From NCBI GenBank assembly GCA_009746045.1, contig RPFO01001819.1, forward strand, positions 1 through 64,000: a stretch of DNA of 64,000 nucleotides. The letters run 5' to 3'. The notes below the pieces were generated by a model. It had not been told where the DNA came from, searched no databases, and worked only from the letters and a program-made list of their open reading frames with translations. Below are positions 1-13,074 of the stretch, piece by piece. The DNA comes from Mesostigma viride (taxonomy: Eukaryota > Streptophyta > Mesostigmatophyceae > Mesostigmatales > Mesostigmataceae). The position numbers and the translations under genes were made by a program. Each line of letters opens with the position of its first letter. Within the stretch, counting starts at the first letter, position 1.

Positions 1-1075
1 CCCGCCGCCCACGCGCGCCGGCAGCACCGCTGGCCCCCCGCACGCCGACTGCCCCGCCCCGCCGCCCGTCGACAGCCCCGCCCCGCCGCCCACGCGCGCC
101 GGCAGCACCGCTGGCCCCCCGCCCGTCGACTGCCCCGCCCCGCCGCCCGTCGACAGCCCCGCCCCGCCGCCCACGCGCGCCGGCAGCGCCGCTGGCCCCC
201 CGCGCGCCGACGGCCCTGCCCCGCCGCCCGTCGACTGCCCCGCCCCGCCGCCCGTCGACAGCCCCGCCCCGCCGCCCACGCGCGCCGGCAGCGCCGCTGG
301 CCCCCCGCACGCCGACCGCCCTGCCCCGCCGCCCGTCGACTGCCCCGCCCCGCCGCCCGTCGACAGCCCCGCCCCGCCGCCCACGCGCGCCGGCAGCGCC
401 GCTGGCCCCCCGCACGCCGACCGCCCCGCCACGCCGCCCGTCGACTGCCCCGCCCCGCCGCCCGTCGACAGCCCCGCCCCGCCGCCCACGCGCGCCGGCA
501 GCGCCGCTGGCCCCCCGCGCGCTGACTGCCCCGCCACGCCGCCCGTCGACAGCCCCCCGCCCCGCCCACGCGCGCCGGCAGCACCGCTGGCCCCCCGCAC
601 GCCGACTGCCCCGCCCCGCCGCCCGTCGACAGCCCCGCCCCGCCGCCCACGCGCGCCGGCAGCACCGCTGGCCCCCCGCACGCCGACGGCCCTGCCCCGC
701 CGCCCGTCGACTGCCCCGCCCCGCCGCCCGTCGACAGCCCCGCCCCGCCGCCCACGCGCGCCGGCAGCACCGCTGGCCCCCCGCACGCCGACCCTGCCCC
801 GCCGCCCGTCGACTGCCCCGCCCCGCCGCCCGTCGACAGCCCCGCCCCGCCGCCCACGCGCGCCGGCAGCGCCGCTGGCCCCCCGCGCGCCGACTGCCCC
901 GCCCCGCCGCCGCGCGCGCCGGCAGCACCGCTGGCCCGCCGCCCGTCGACGGCCCTGCCCCGCCGCCCGTCGACTGCCCCGCCCCGCCGCGCACCGGCAG
1001 CGCCGCCCCGCTGCCCGCTGACTGCCCCGCCCCGCCGCGTGCCGGCTGCGCCGCCGCTGCCGCCCCGCCGCGCAC
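1..1075. repeat. GC-rich tandem array, 81- and 105-bp units
   Basis: The marker CACGCGCGCC recurs near 10, 91, 172, 277, 382, 487, 567, 648, 752 and 854, so spacings are about 81 or 105 bp. The 24-bp difference is one extra copy of a GTCGAC-containing subunit. Most unit lengths are multiples of three, so the array stays open as the low-complexity C-terminal part of the minus-strand gene. Two units (about 80 and 104 bp) shift phase, yet the frame stays open because every frame here lacks stops. Confidence 0.85.
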
Positions 1076-2995
1076 CGATGGCGCCGCCCCTCCGTGCGCC
1101 GGCTGCGCCTCGCTGCACGCAGGCTGCACGACATCACCACGCACCCTGGTGACCTTGATAACCTGATCCTCCCTACCGGTCATCCAATCTACTGTGCTGC
1201 ACCAACCGGCAAACGACTCGCGCTGCAACGGAGTGAGAAAGTTCCTGACATCGTAAGCGACCCCCAATACCTTGACCTCCGTGCCAGCGGGGACGGTCGA
1301 GTTGCAGTTCGCAGCTGCACCACTAGGCTGACGGAATGCCTCTTCTATGGCCGCCACCCAGCTCTCCAAAGTTGGGTACTTGTGCACGAAGCTAGGCCCC
1401 CCCGCCACAGCGTGTCTCATGTAGGCCACAAGCACGCCGAATTTCTGATCTGGGTCGGCGTGCGTGTGGCCCACGAGCATGCGGTGCATTTCGACGACGT
1501 CGAAGAAGCCAACGTGTACGAGCCACCATGCAAACAGTAAGACGGTGTGATTCCGGTTTTCACTCCCACCGTCCAGTTGCAGGCACAAACACCTGGGCAT
1601 GTGCGGCAGCCCCGCCCTCCTCCATGGCTGGTCCCTCATCAACTGCGCCAGGATGTGCATCAGCATCGTGACGGTGACACTGCCGGAGAGGTTGTCGGTC
1701 ATGAGGACCCATGCGAGAACGATGAACCACATCGCCTTGTACCCATGGACGGCCGCACAGAAGAGCGAGAACGGCATCATGCCACCTGCATAGCTGCCCC
1801 ATGAGTCGGGCCCCCCCACCAGCTTCGGCCAGTATGTCTTGGCGTGATCCAGCTTGTCGAGGTTGATCGACAAAATGGCCGTCAACATAGCGGCCACCAT
1901 CGCGCAGGCAAGCTCGCGCCTCAACCAATAGTTCTGGCGGGTAAACCAGGCCAGAGCGACATGCTGCTTGATTTGGTTGTCGACGTACTGCCGTTGTGCC
2001 TCAGTTGAAGCACCGCGGCGCCGCATGCGCAGTTCCACGCAGTCCGCGCAGTGACCGGTGCTCTTGTTGTGCGGGCATACCACCACCTTCGGGCTCCTCT
2101 GCCCTGGGAAGTAGTCGCCTTTGCAGTAGGTGCGCCAGATGCGGTAGAATGCGTTGTAGCCTAGCACCTTGGCCCCTTCCCCCGCTTCTGCCACCACGTC
2201 TTCAACGTACATGGCGTGCATCTCCTTGATGGACATGACGTCCATGAAGACAACGCCAGCATGAGTCGGGTCATGGTCTGCGATCTGCTGCACCAACTCG
2301 TGCATCCACATTGCTGCGTGTTCGCCAACCTCCGAACGCCCCCGAGCATCACGCTCAGGTGGTGCGTGCTCCAGACCAACACCGAAAGTCGCTAGGTCGT
2401 TGGGATGCACGGTCAGGAAATACTCTTTCGCCGACACGACCGACGCCACCAGATTGTTCCAAGTCGCCCGGGTAACGCCGGCCATCTTCCGGATGGCAGA
2501 TGCACAACCGGTGACGGTGTACATGCACCCCGCAATCACCACGTCCACGTGTAAAGGGCCGGTAATGATGTACTTCTTGTAACGGCCACCGTCGGCAGGG
2601 GATTCTACCTCGATGTTGCCCACGCCGGCCGACCGGATCACGTCGCAAAGGGAGGCCATGCGCTGCTGGTCCGTTTGGTTGTACAGGTACTCTCGAAAGG
2701 CAGTCCACGACCTGGTATCGGTAAGTAAGGTGCCCACCTTCTCGAGGCAATGCTCCCCACAAGTCGGACCGCACTTCCTGGCCTTGGCGATGTCCTTGTC
2801 AACGGACTTCAATTTGGAGGCGAGAAGCCGGGCGCCATCTTTCTTCCCACTGCGCTTCGCTCGAGAGGAAGACGTGCCGGGCCCCATTTCCGTGTGAAGC
2901 AGGTCGTCGTCAGAGCCGTCAGAATCTACGCCCCAACTAGCTTCAGAACTCGCATCCGAATCCACCAGGTCTGGCACATCCCATTCTTCATCCAT
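1..2995 (-). CDS. DUF7869-like transposase-related protein, C-terminus beyond window
   Basis: I translated the minus strand from the ATG at 2993-2995. The frame stays open to the left edge of the window, at least 998 codons. The N-terminus is acidic. A Cys cluster lies at about residues 75-83 (CGPTCGEHC) and a second finger at about 307-319 (CPHNKSTGHCADC). An RNase H-like core follows, with INLDKLDHAKTYWPK (about 377-391), LQLDGGSENRNH (about 473-484) and LVGHTHADPDQKF (about 507-519). This order of a Cys cluster, a CxH..CxxC finger and spaced acidic motifs is that of the DUF7869 family, abundant in algae and oomycetes and thought to derive from transposases. After about residue 640 the frame reads through Gly/Ala/Arg repeats. 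Family assignment is by eye; catalytic activity is inference. The gene diverges from the one at 4680, with repeats between them. Confidence 0.72.
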   Translation of the reverse strand, partial: MDEEWDVPDLVDSDASSEASWGVDSDGSDDDLLHTEMGPGTSSSRAKRSGKKDGARLLASKLKSVDKDIAKARKCGPTCGEHCLEKVGTLLTDTRSWTAFREYLYNQTDQQRMASLCDVIRSAGVGNIEVESPADGGRYKKYIITGPLHVDVVIAGCMYTVTGCASAIRKMAGVTRATWNNLVASVVSAKEYFLTVHPNDLATFGVGLEHAPPERDARGRSEVGEHAAMWMHELVQQIADHDPTHAGVVFMDVMSIKEMHAMYVEDVVAEAGEGAKVLGYNAFYRIWRTYCKGDYFPGQRSPKVVVCPHNKSTGHCADCVELRMRRRGASTEAQRQYVDNQIKQHVALAWFTRQNYWLRRELACAMVAAMLTAILSINLDKLDHAKTYWPKLVGGPDSWGSYAGGMMPFSLFCAAVHGYKAMWFIVLAWVLMTDNLSGSVTVTMLMHILAQLMRDQPWRRAGLPHMPRCLCLQLDGGSENRNHTVLLFAWWLVHVGFFDVVEMHRMLVGHTHADPDQKFGVLVAYMRHAVAGGPSFVHKYPTLESWVAAIEEAFRQPSGAAANCNSTVPAGTEVKVLGVAYDVRNFLTPLQRESFAGWCSTVDWMTGREDQVIKVTRVRGDVVQPACSEAQPAHGGAAPSVRGGAAAAAQPARGGAGQSAGSGAALPVRGGAGQSTGGGAGPSTGGGPAVLPARAAAGRGSRRAGGQRRCRRAWAAGRGCRRAAGRGSRRAAGQGRRAGGQRCCRRAWAAGRGCRRAAGRGSRRAAGQGRRRAGGQRCCRRAWAAGRGCRRAAGRGSRRAGGQRCCRRAWAGRGAVDGRRGGAVSARGASGAAGARGRRGGAVDGRRGGAVDGRRGGAVGVRGASGAAGARGRRGGAVDGRRGGAVDGRRGRAVGVRGASGAAGARGRRGGAVDGRRGGAVDGRRGRAVGARGASGAAGARGRRGGAVDGRRGGAVDGRGASGAAGARGRRGGAVDGRRGGAVGVRGASGAAGARGRR

Positions 2996-3006
2996 GTTAA
3001 TAGGAA

Positions 3007-3465
3007 ATCTACTGTATTACACCCGGTGGTGCTTGGACAGAAGCAAGAAACCCCGCCCACCGCTCAAATGTGGCGCCCAACAAAGCCCCAAACTGTTTTC
3101 TTCAATAAGTCTACTGTTCTACATCCGGTGGTGGATGGACACAAGCAATAAAGGCCCCGCCCACACCTCAGATTTCTTTAGAAAATCTACTGATCTACAT
3201 TCGATGGCGCCTTCACAGAAGCAGGAAACTCCGCCCACCGGTCAAATGTGACGCCCAACAAAGCCCCAACTGATTTCTTCAAGAAGTATACTGTTTTACA
3301 GCCGGTAGTGCTTGGGCAGAAGCACTATAAAAGAGACAACCAGCGCAGGCCAGAAATCGCAGGCCAGAAATCGCAACTATGTAAAGCCCGCCCACACATC
3401 GGATTTCTTTACGAAAAACCTGTTTTACATTCGATGGGGTCTTGACAGATTCAAACAAATTATCG
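3007..3465. repeat. Diverged tandem repeat upstream of the DUF7869-like gene
   Basis: About five diverged units each carry a TCTACTGTnnTACA-like start, a GGTGGTGnnTGGACAGAAGCA-like middle and a CCGCCCAC box. They start near 3007, 3110, 3186, 3287 and 3418, so spacing is 76-131 bp. The array lies just 5' of the minus-strand gene start, so it covers that gene's probable promoter. An ACTATAAAAG motif at about 3322 is TATA-like on the plus strand. Confidence 0.6.
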
Positions 3466-3504
3466 TTTCTACCTGCGTGCGACTGCTGCGGCTGAGTGCT
3501 GCAA

Positions 3505-4530
3505 CTTGTCTTCACGTCTTCACGTCTTCACGTCTTCACGTCTTCACCGCGTCTTCACCTGTCTTCACCACGTCTTCACGGCTTCACGGCTTCACGTCTT
3601 CACGGCTTCACCTGAACACCTGAACTTCACCTGAACTTGCCGTATCGTGTCTTCACGTCTTCACGTCTTCACGTCTTCACGTCTTCACGTCTTCACCGCG
3701 TCTTCACCTGTCTTCACCACGTCTTCACGGCTTCACGGCTTCACGTCTTCACGGCTTCACCTGAACACCTGAACTTCACCTGAACTTGCCGTATCGTGTC
3801 TTCACGTCTTCACGTCTTCACGTCTTCACGTCTTCACGTCTTCACCGCGTCTTCACCTGTCTTCACCACGTCTTCACGGCTTCACGGCTTCACGTCTTCA
3901 CGGCTTCACCTGAACACCTGAACTTCACCTGAACTTGCCGTATCGTGTCTTCACGTCTTCACGTCTTCACGTCTTCACGTCTTCACGTCTTCACCGCGTC
4001 TTCACCTGTCTTCACCACGTCTTCACGGCTTCACGGCTTCACGTCTTCACGGCTTCACCTGAACACCTGAACTTCACCTGAACTTGCCGTATCGTGTCTT
4101 CACGTCTTCACGTCTTCACGTCTTCACGTCTTCACGTCTTCACCGCGTCTTCACCTGTCTTCACCACGTCTTCACGGCTTCACGGCTTCACGTCTTCACG
4201 GCTTCACCTGAACACCTGAACTTCACCTGAACTTGCCGTATCGTGTCTTCACGTCTTCACGTCTTCACGTCTTCACGTCTTCACGTCTTCACCGCGTCTT
4301 CACCTGTCTTCACCACGGCTTCACGGCTTCACGTCTTCACGTCTTCACGGCTTCACCTGAACACCTGAACTTCACCTGAACTTGCCGTATCGTGTCTTCA
4401 CGTCTTCACGTCTTCACGTCTTCACGTCTTCACGTCTTCACCACGTCTTCACCTGTCTTCACCACGTCTTCACGGCTTCACGGCTTCACGTCTTCACGGC
4501 TTCACCTGAACACCTGAACTTTGCGTATCG
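3505..4530. repeat. 149-bp satellite built from TCTTCACG octamers
   Basis: The marker GCCGTATCG recurs at about 3639, 3788, 3937, 4086, 4235 and 4384, an exact 149-bp period of nearly seven copies. Inside each unit an 8-bp word (CTTCACGT) is repeated five or six times, followed by CTTCACGG variants and CACCTGAACACCTGAA. The array fills the space between the two divergent genes. It is a higher-order repeat with near-identical units, so recently homogenised. I see no gene in it. Confidence 0.9.
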
Positions 4531-4679
4531 TATCTTTGATACATTGCATCATTTGCATGCCTTGGAGCTGCACGTCTTCAAGCAGTGTCACCCAGTTCCC
4601 GCTTGATTCAAATGCACTTCGCGCTTGAATTCGTGACTTCGCTCAAGGTGGAAGGTGATGGGCACTAGCCACGGGAACT

Positions 4680-7388
<2,709 letters not shown>

Positions 7389-8960
7389 CTCATGTGGGCC
7401 TTCATGCCACACGGAAATATGATTGAATCAGTTCTTTGACACTGAGTTGGCACTAGACGCAACACCTTTGATGCACATGAGTGCAGGGCGCATGTGTGGA
7501 AACCATGCAACCATGGCGATCCCTCAAAAAGTTTGGTTATGTAATAAGTGAGACAATTATTCCGGACGTATGATGGCCCAACGTCCTGTAAGTTGAGTTG
7601 TCTTATTCAATTGGCATATTTGTCTTATTGATGTTGTCTCATTGCCTTAATGGGTCAATTGTCTTAGTTTATATCATGTATATCTTGGGAAACTCATTGC
7701 TTCAATAAAATGCATGTTAGGCGCAATCAACCCCCTCAAACACATCTGAAAACTGCACAGTGCATCAAATGTATCCTAAACAAAAAAATGTATCCTAATC
7801 CGGTAAACCACTCATTTGCACCGGTGCAGTTCCTGGACGTTTGGAAACATGCATGATGGCATGTGGCTAATGTAATGACTGACTAGCTAGACCGTTTCAG
7901 TGGTTTTTCATTTGCGGTATTTCCTCGTAAATGGTGGGAAAGCGATCGCAGCAATGTTCTCACCACTAGACACTCCCGGCAGTGAAGCTCGAAAAACACG
8001 CCCTATCAAGCAAGCTGTTTCCGGCCCCACTGTATAGGTCATCTTACAGCGCTCTTTGCGTAAGCCAGCCATAATTTCAATGAACAAGGCTACACATTTG
8101 CATACTCTTTGTTGGTTATCGGTGTGCCTTTGTTTGGATGCAGGGGATCGCTGTGCTGACACAACGCGGCAAGGGATTTTGTAGTAAGATCCCTTCCCAA
8201 GGCTATTACAGCGACCTGCAAATGGCGACGAGCCTACTGTGAGCCTTGTTTTTTGCAAATGCTACTTACGCCGTCTGCTTTGGTTATTTTAATTCATCTA
8301 TGAAAGGCGCCTTGGATTAGCCATGCAATCATGTTTTACTGTCACAAAGCCAGCCCTAGTATATTAATATCTAGTTTTGTTGTTTTACCCATCCGGTGCC
8401 ATGATCTTGCCCAGTAAAAGCGTCCTGTGTTGTATCTGTTCTATTTTTTTAATAAACCAATACTTGCAATAATAATACTCTTTGCTGGTTATCGGTGTGC
8501 GTTTTTGAATGCAGGCGATCGCTGTGCTGACACAACGTTTCAACTGCTTGCATGGGCATCATTAAACCTGACGCCGCTTGTTGCCGCAAGGATTGTAGCG
8601 CGTGTGGTGCGTGAAGCGCTACGCGGATTCTTTCCACAAAGTCAGATACACAGTTCAAACTACCGCCGGAGGCTGCGGACCAATCCCAGGAAAGCGGCAC
8701 AAGAATGCGGGAGTTGCGGTGCATGGCCCGGCGTGTAGACTTTTGGTTTCATTACACACATTCTGAAGCCAGGTTAGAGTACCCACGAGGGGCTGGAATG
8801 GCAGCGTTGTTGAAAGGTGGAGGCTTTTTGATCGCCTTCAGTCGCTCACCTGCCCCACGAGAGTGGTGGTCATCAGCAGCCACAGGCCCCCAGGTCGTCG
8901 TGCCTTGTGTTGCAGGTGCAGTGAGCTCAGTTGGTTATTCGTCGATGAATGCTATGCTTC
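7389..8960. other. Non-coding stretch with one duplicated segment
   Basis: Nothing convincing is coded here. An AT-richer 3' flank includes TGTAA at about 7539, which would fit a green-algal poly(A) signal for the preceding gene. The only structure I see is the 65-bp duplication listed separately. Confidence 0.5.
8102..8537 (+). repeat. Imperfect 65-bp direct repeat (8102-8166 and 8475-8537)
   Basis: Both copies read ATACTCTTTG(T/C)TGGTTATCGG, then a T-rich stretch ending ATGCAGG(G/C)GATCGC, then TGTGCTGACACAACG. Each contains an acceptor-like T-rich...ATGCAG. They are 373 bp apart. This could be a duplicated exon boundary or a short transposon piece. Confidence 0.7.
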
Positions 8961-8968
8961 CCGAAATG

Positions 8969-9470
8969 GTGGTAATCCCTGCCAAACTGCCATGGAGCAT
9001 GGCACATCAGGCGCAATCTGCCCTCTAGTAACCATGTGTATCACAGCGTGGCAGCAGATTTCCCCACCATGCCGCAGTTTGAAGTGATTGAGGAGGGTGA
9101 GCCGATGCCACCGCCACCGCCTAGTGGCAAGAAAAGGCAAGAAGAAGGGGTCCAGAAGAAAGAAGGTGGCAGCGGCAGACCTAGGTGATGGCGACGTGGT
9201 GCGCCGCGCTGGCAAGGCACCTGCTCGAGGGCGCAGCCGCAAGCGTGGTGCTCCCACAGATGCTGGACCTAGCCAGCCCACCGTAATTGAGGAGGTCCCT
9301 ATGGCAAAGAGGGCCAGTGAAGGCAGCGTAAAGCTGTGAACTATTGCGACACTAGTGGGGATGACACTATGTCATCAGAAGATGATGTGATGCAAGCAAC
9401 CCCTCGGACAGCAGTTCTGAAGAAGATGACTATTGATTTAATTGGGCATGACAGATTGTTTATGGAATGA
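8969..9470 (+). pseudogene. Basic, proline-rich C-terminal coding remnant
   Basis: Three frames carry protein-like stretches in sequence. The first has an ATG at 9069 reading MPQFEVIEEGEPMPPPPPSG and then KKRQEE, ending at 9188. The second is a Lys/Arg-rich segment ending GPSQPTVIEEVPMAKR, stop at 9339. The third is an acidic-to-basic tail containing SGDDTMSSEDDV and ending at TGA 9468-9470. Small indels would join them into one nuclear-type protein tail. I do not recognise it. It lies just inside the possible transposon end at 9932 and could be part of that element. Confidence 0.35.
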
Positions 9471-9540
9471 TGTGCTGTTTTATATTGTATGACAACCCTA
9501 ATTAATTGCACCTTTGTGCACCCTATAATGCATATCAAAG

Positions 9541-9937
9541 TGGTGTTGAGTTTTTTTTCACGTTAAGGACTTAATGAAATAAAGCTCATGATTTTTCTCG
9601 TGTTACAATCTTGGTGAGAAATTTCTCACCACGTTGACTTGTGATTTTCTCTGTTATGATTTTTCTCGTGTTGGTGAGAAACTTCTCAATTTTCTCAATT
9701 TTTCCAAATTTTCTCACTTTTCTCACCCATTCTCACCTTTTTTCTCACTTTAGGGTTTTTTTCTCACCCCAATCTCACCAAAACCCCCTTTTTCTCACCA
9801 AAATCTCACCCTGGTGAGATTTCTTGCCTAGCGTTTGCGGAAAAAAATTGAGATTTTCTCAATTTTCTCAAAAAAATTCTCAACAAAAGGTGAGAAATTG
9901 AGGGTTTGAGAAAATTCTCAGATCTGAGTTCCTAGTG
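9541..9937. mobile_element. Possible right end of an unidentified DNA transposon
   Basis: From about 9600 the sequence is packed with TTTCTCAC and its complement GGTGAGAAA in both orientations. It ends CAGATCTGAGTTCCTAGTG exactly where the truncated LTR of E1 begins. Dense short subterminal motifs and a TAGTG end (CACTA when read inward) recall CACTA/EnSpm elements. A TTAA-type insertion is the alternative, because the break falls on the LTR TTAA (here TAAA). No matching left end is present, so the element would extend beyond the window and could include the two divergent genes. Confidence 0.35.
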
Positions 9938-10273
9938 TAAAACCAAGAGGACGAGACTCTCGTCCTCGACCAATTTACCTAGGTTGATTGCGGCGCAGAT
10001 ACATGCCAATTTCCCTGGACCAATCCAAGCCAAACATTCCACGTAGGATCCGGGCCGACATCGACCCTCAACTACAGGATCCACGCCTAGTACTACGAAT
10101 GGACTCAGAACTGACGCGGCGCCACCGCACCGGTTCCTAAAAGGGCAACCTAGGACCAAAATAACTAGTCCAATTCACACAAGAGTCAATGTCCATAAAA
10201 CTTAGTACAACGCCCACAAGCCTTAGTAATTTATTCCATTGTTACGTCCGACCTAAAGGGCCGGGACGTAACA
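9938..10273 (-). repeat. E1 3' LTR, truncated
   Basis: It matches the last 336-340 bp of the 583-bp LTR and ends GGGACGTAACA. It begins at the internal TTAA (read here as TAAA), the same LTR position at which two other elements inserted in E2. Confidence 0.9.
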
Positions 10274-10286
10274 CTCCTCCCCCCCC
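10274..10286 (-). other. E1 polypurine tract
   Basis: On the minus strand GGGGGGGGAGGAG abuts the 3' LTR start TGTTACG. This is the expected position and composition for the plus-strand DNA primer. The same tract lies at 42519-42531 in E2. Confidence 0.85.
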
Positions 10287-10573
10287 ACGGGGGTCGGTAG
10301 TCCCTACCGTACAAAAGTAAAATAGGATCACACAACAAGCTACTTAAGAGTACTATGTCCCGACCTCGGTTGCACCCGCAGGTCAGTAATGCCAGTTCCT
10401 CTAGAGGTCGATACACATGCCCAACCCTGACGTAGTAGCCAAAACCTTGGGGATTGGACTCCGCTATCCATCCCGAAACTGAACTAGTTAGCTAGCGTCC
10501 GCCGCTAGTAGCCCTCCGCAGCAGCTGGGCCTCATGGAGAGCCCGTCGCCCGCGGGAGTCATGATGTGAGTCA

Positions 10574-13049
10574 TCACCCCTGGATGCGCACGTAGGTCCA
10601 CCTCGAAAGCGATCTGATATGGGACGTCTTCTGTCGACCCAACCGGGACAGCTCCACCCACGAGCCCTGGGGCCACATGGCCAGGAACCCAGCGAGATAC
10701 TGGGGGTGGGTAAAGAGAAGGGTCAGCGCCGACCAGTCCGCCACCCCACAGCGGTGATCACGAACAAACTTCACACCCATCATAAACACCTCGGTGCGCA
10801 CGTGATCCTCAAGGATGGTCGCCCTGGGGCCGCTACAATGTCCGGCACCACCCGTTCCAGGAAGGCACGCCCTTCCGCGGGGCCACCTTGGGCGGCGTAA
10901 CCACGTGCCCCACCCCATCCACCTGATACTCCAATCCCACCAATCCTCGGTACCGAATCGCACCGTGTGGCCCACCGTCCGGGGAAAACGCAGGTCGTCA
11001 GGTTGCGGCAAGGGCAGCGGCGCCTGTGGGAAGAAGGTGATCTCGAGTTGTTCCCAGTAAGCACCACGGTCAACCGCGCACCATGGGCCCGCTTGAAAAA
11101 CCAAAGGGGCTGGCAGGTGCATACCAGAAGGGACCGGGAACAAGGGTCCCTCGAACACCACACACAACTTCTCCGTTCGAGGCCCCGGCCCACCGTGTCT
11201 TACGGTCCTCCCCGGAATGGTTCGTATGAAGTCCCCCAGCGACCACTCCTCGTGTGAGGCTGCCCGGGAAGCGGCCTCGTAGCCTACTGAGGTGGCGACG
11301 GAGTGATCGCCCTGGCGCCCGAGCTGGTCCAGCATCCGCTGCATGAGACCCTGCCCTGATTGCACCGCGGCCACGAGAGTCTCAAGGGTAACCACGGGTT
11401 CCGCCGGCACCATGACACCCGCCACACTAGGACCCTCCGCGGCATCTCGTACGGTACTAGGTAAGCTCGGTCCCTCCGCAGGACGTGACAGCGACGATCC
11501 GGTCTGGGCAGGCCGGTGACGAGGCTCCAAGGAGACCAAGAAGTGGGGCTCCGGTGGGACCTCTTCCACTCGGGAGCGAGGCTCCAGGGAGACATGGAAG
11601 GTAGTCTCTTCGGGGCCCGCCTCGGGCGGGTTGCTAGCGGGAACCTCATCAATCGGCTCCTCTCTAGTCGGCCGTTCGGCCCTGGCCACCGCAGTCTCTG
11701 TCGGATCCGTTCGCCGTCGCCGATTCTCTCGCTCTTGCTCCAACCCCACCGCCGACCCCCACGTGCGCTCCCAATGCCGATCCTCTGGTCGGCGAGGTGG
11801 TGGTGACGCTTGGCGAGCGGGGCGTGCTTCAGTCCCGGAGTCCGAGTGGGAACGCGAACGGGAGGGCGGGGATGGCGAGCGACGACGTGCCGGCCCCTCC
11901 GGACCACGTCGAGGAGCGGCTTGGCTGCCCCCACCCCATCCGGTAGCCCTCGGAAGATTCCGCGTCTCGCGCCCAGAAGGTCGCCCCCAGCCCGTCGCCG
12001 GCGGTGGCGCCTCATAACGAGGCACAGGACGGCTTCTTCCGCCGCTCCCCTGGGAACCCCGAGAAGGCGGATCCCGCGGAGGGGAACGAGAGGGAGGGTG
12101 TGGAGGATGGTCGTCGTCGGAACCGGAGTCATACCCCTCACTCCCATCATCCTGGTCCTCATCATCCATCGCCACGATGCGATCCAGAGCCTGCCGCAAC
12201 GAATACTGCCCTTCTCGCAGGCATTTCTCACCCCGTAGCGCCCCCTCTGGCGGAAGATACCGGGGGAAGTGGTATTCCAGCAGCTTTCGCACTGGGGGAG
12301 GAAGTAAGAGGAGAAGGAGCCGTGGGAATGCCAGACCCGCTTCCAGCGTGTTCATGCACCCGTGACAGGCACATTCCCGCTCATGTGTTTCCCATTCGGT
12401 CCCAACCACCATACCGTTGCGCGAAGCCGTGCGGGTCTCGATCCGGAACCTCACGTTACGCCGCACGAACACTCGAAAAGTCTCCATCTGCACAGGGCCG
12501 ACCCGCGCCATGATAGAATCAGCGCGGAGGTGCGACGGCATTTGATTACGACGACGACGCCGCCGTTCCACCATGCAGGGCTTCCCCCTCCCGGCCGTAG
12601 TCACGCAAGAACACCCGGGGATTGAACGTCTCCTCGTGCAGCTCCTTTACCAGCTCCAACGTACGCGCGTCCGGTGCTCCAGGCCTTGACGAGGTTTCTT
12701 GCCGGCGCTCGCGACTAGAGGAGGGCCCCGTCTGTCCGCCACCATCTCTCGAGCCCCCGGCCCCTGGTGCATCCCTTCGGACCGCAGGCTCTCCACGAGC
12801 TATCTGCGTCCTTAACCCCGCTTCCGGCTCTGGGACCTCCGGATCGTCAGGTATATCCATGTCGACCAAATCCCCCTCACTGGACTCCCCATCTGCAACC
12901 CGGAATCCTGTGTCAGCAGCCTCCACGGCGCCGACGGGAGTCTGGTCTCTGGGAAGCGCCTCCGCGGCGTCCCCCTGCACAGCCCACACACAAGATGTCA
13001 GGGCGTTAGTCGACGCGTACCAAATACCTGGCCCACGCACCACCCTCAC
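10574..13049 (-). pseudogene. E1 ORF3, frame-broken copy
   Basis: This is the homologue of the intact E2 ORF3. The N-terminal part (13049-12546) and the rest (12604-10574) are in different frames, broken just after the RDYGREG motif. A second, compensated shift near 10950-10850 scrambles about 35 residues after EDWWDW. Shared blocks include TNAL.SCVWAVQGDAAEALPR, WETHEREC.CH.CMNTL, an RS-rich middle and HVRTEVFMMGV. The frame starts without ATG, as in E2. It begins directly after pol and stops about 300 bp before the polypurine tract. Confidence 0.75.
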
Positions 13050-13074
13050 CCTACACCCTACCGGCTGTGGTCTG

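Noticed and set aside
9938..9941. Certain assignment of the 9937 end to CACTA/EnSpm
   Set aside because: A 3-bp duplication cannot be shown, and the break also coincides with the TTAA hotspot; both readings are left open.
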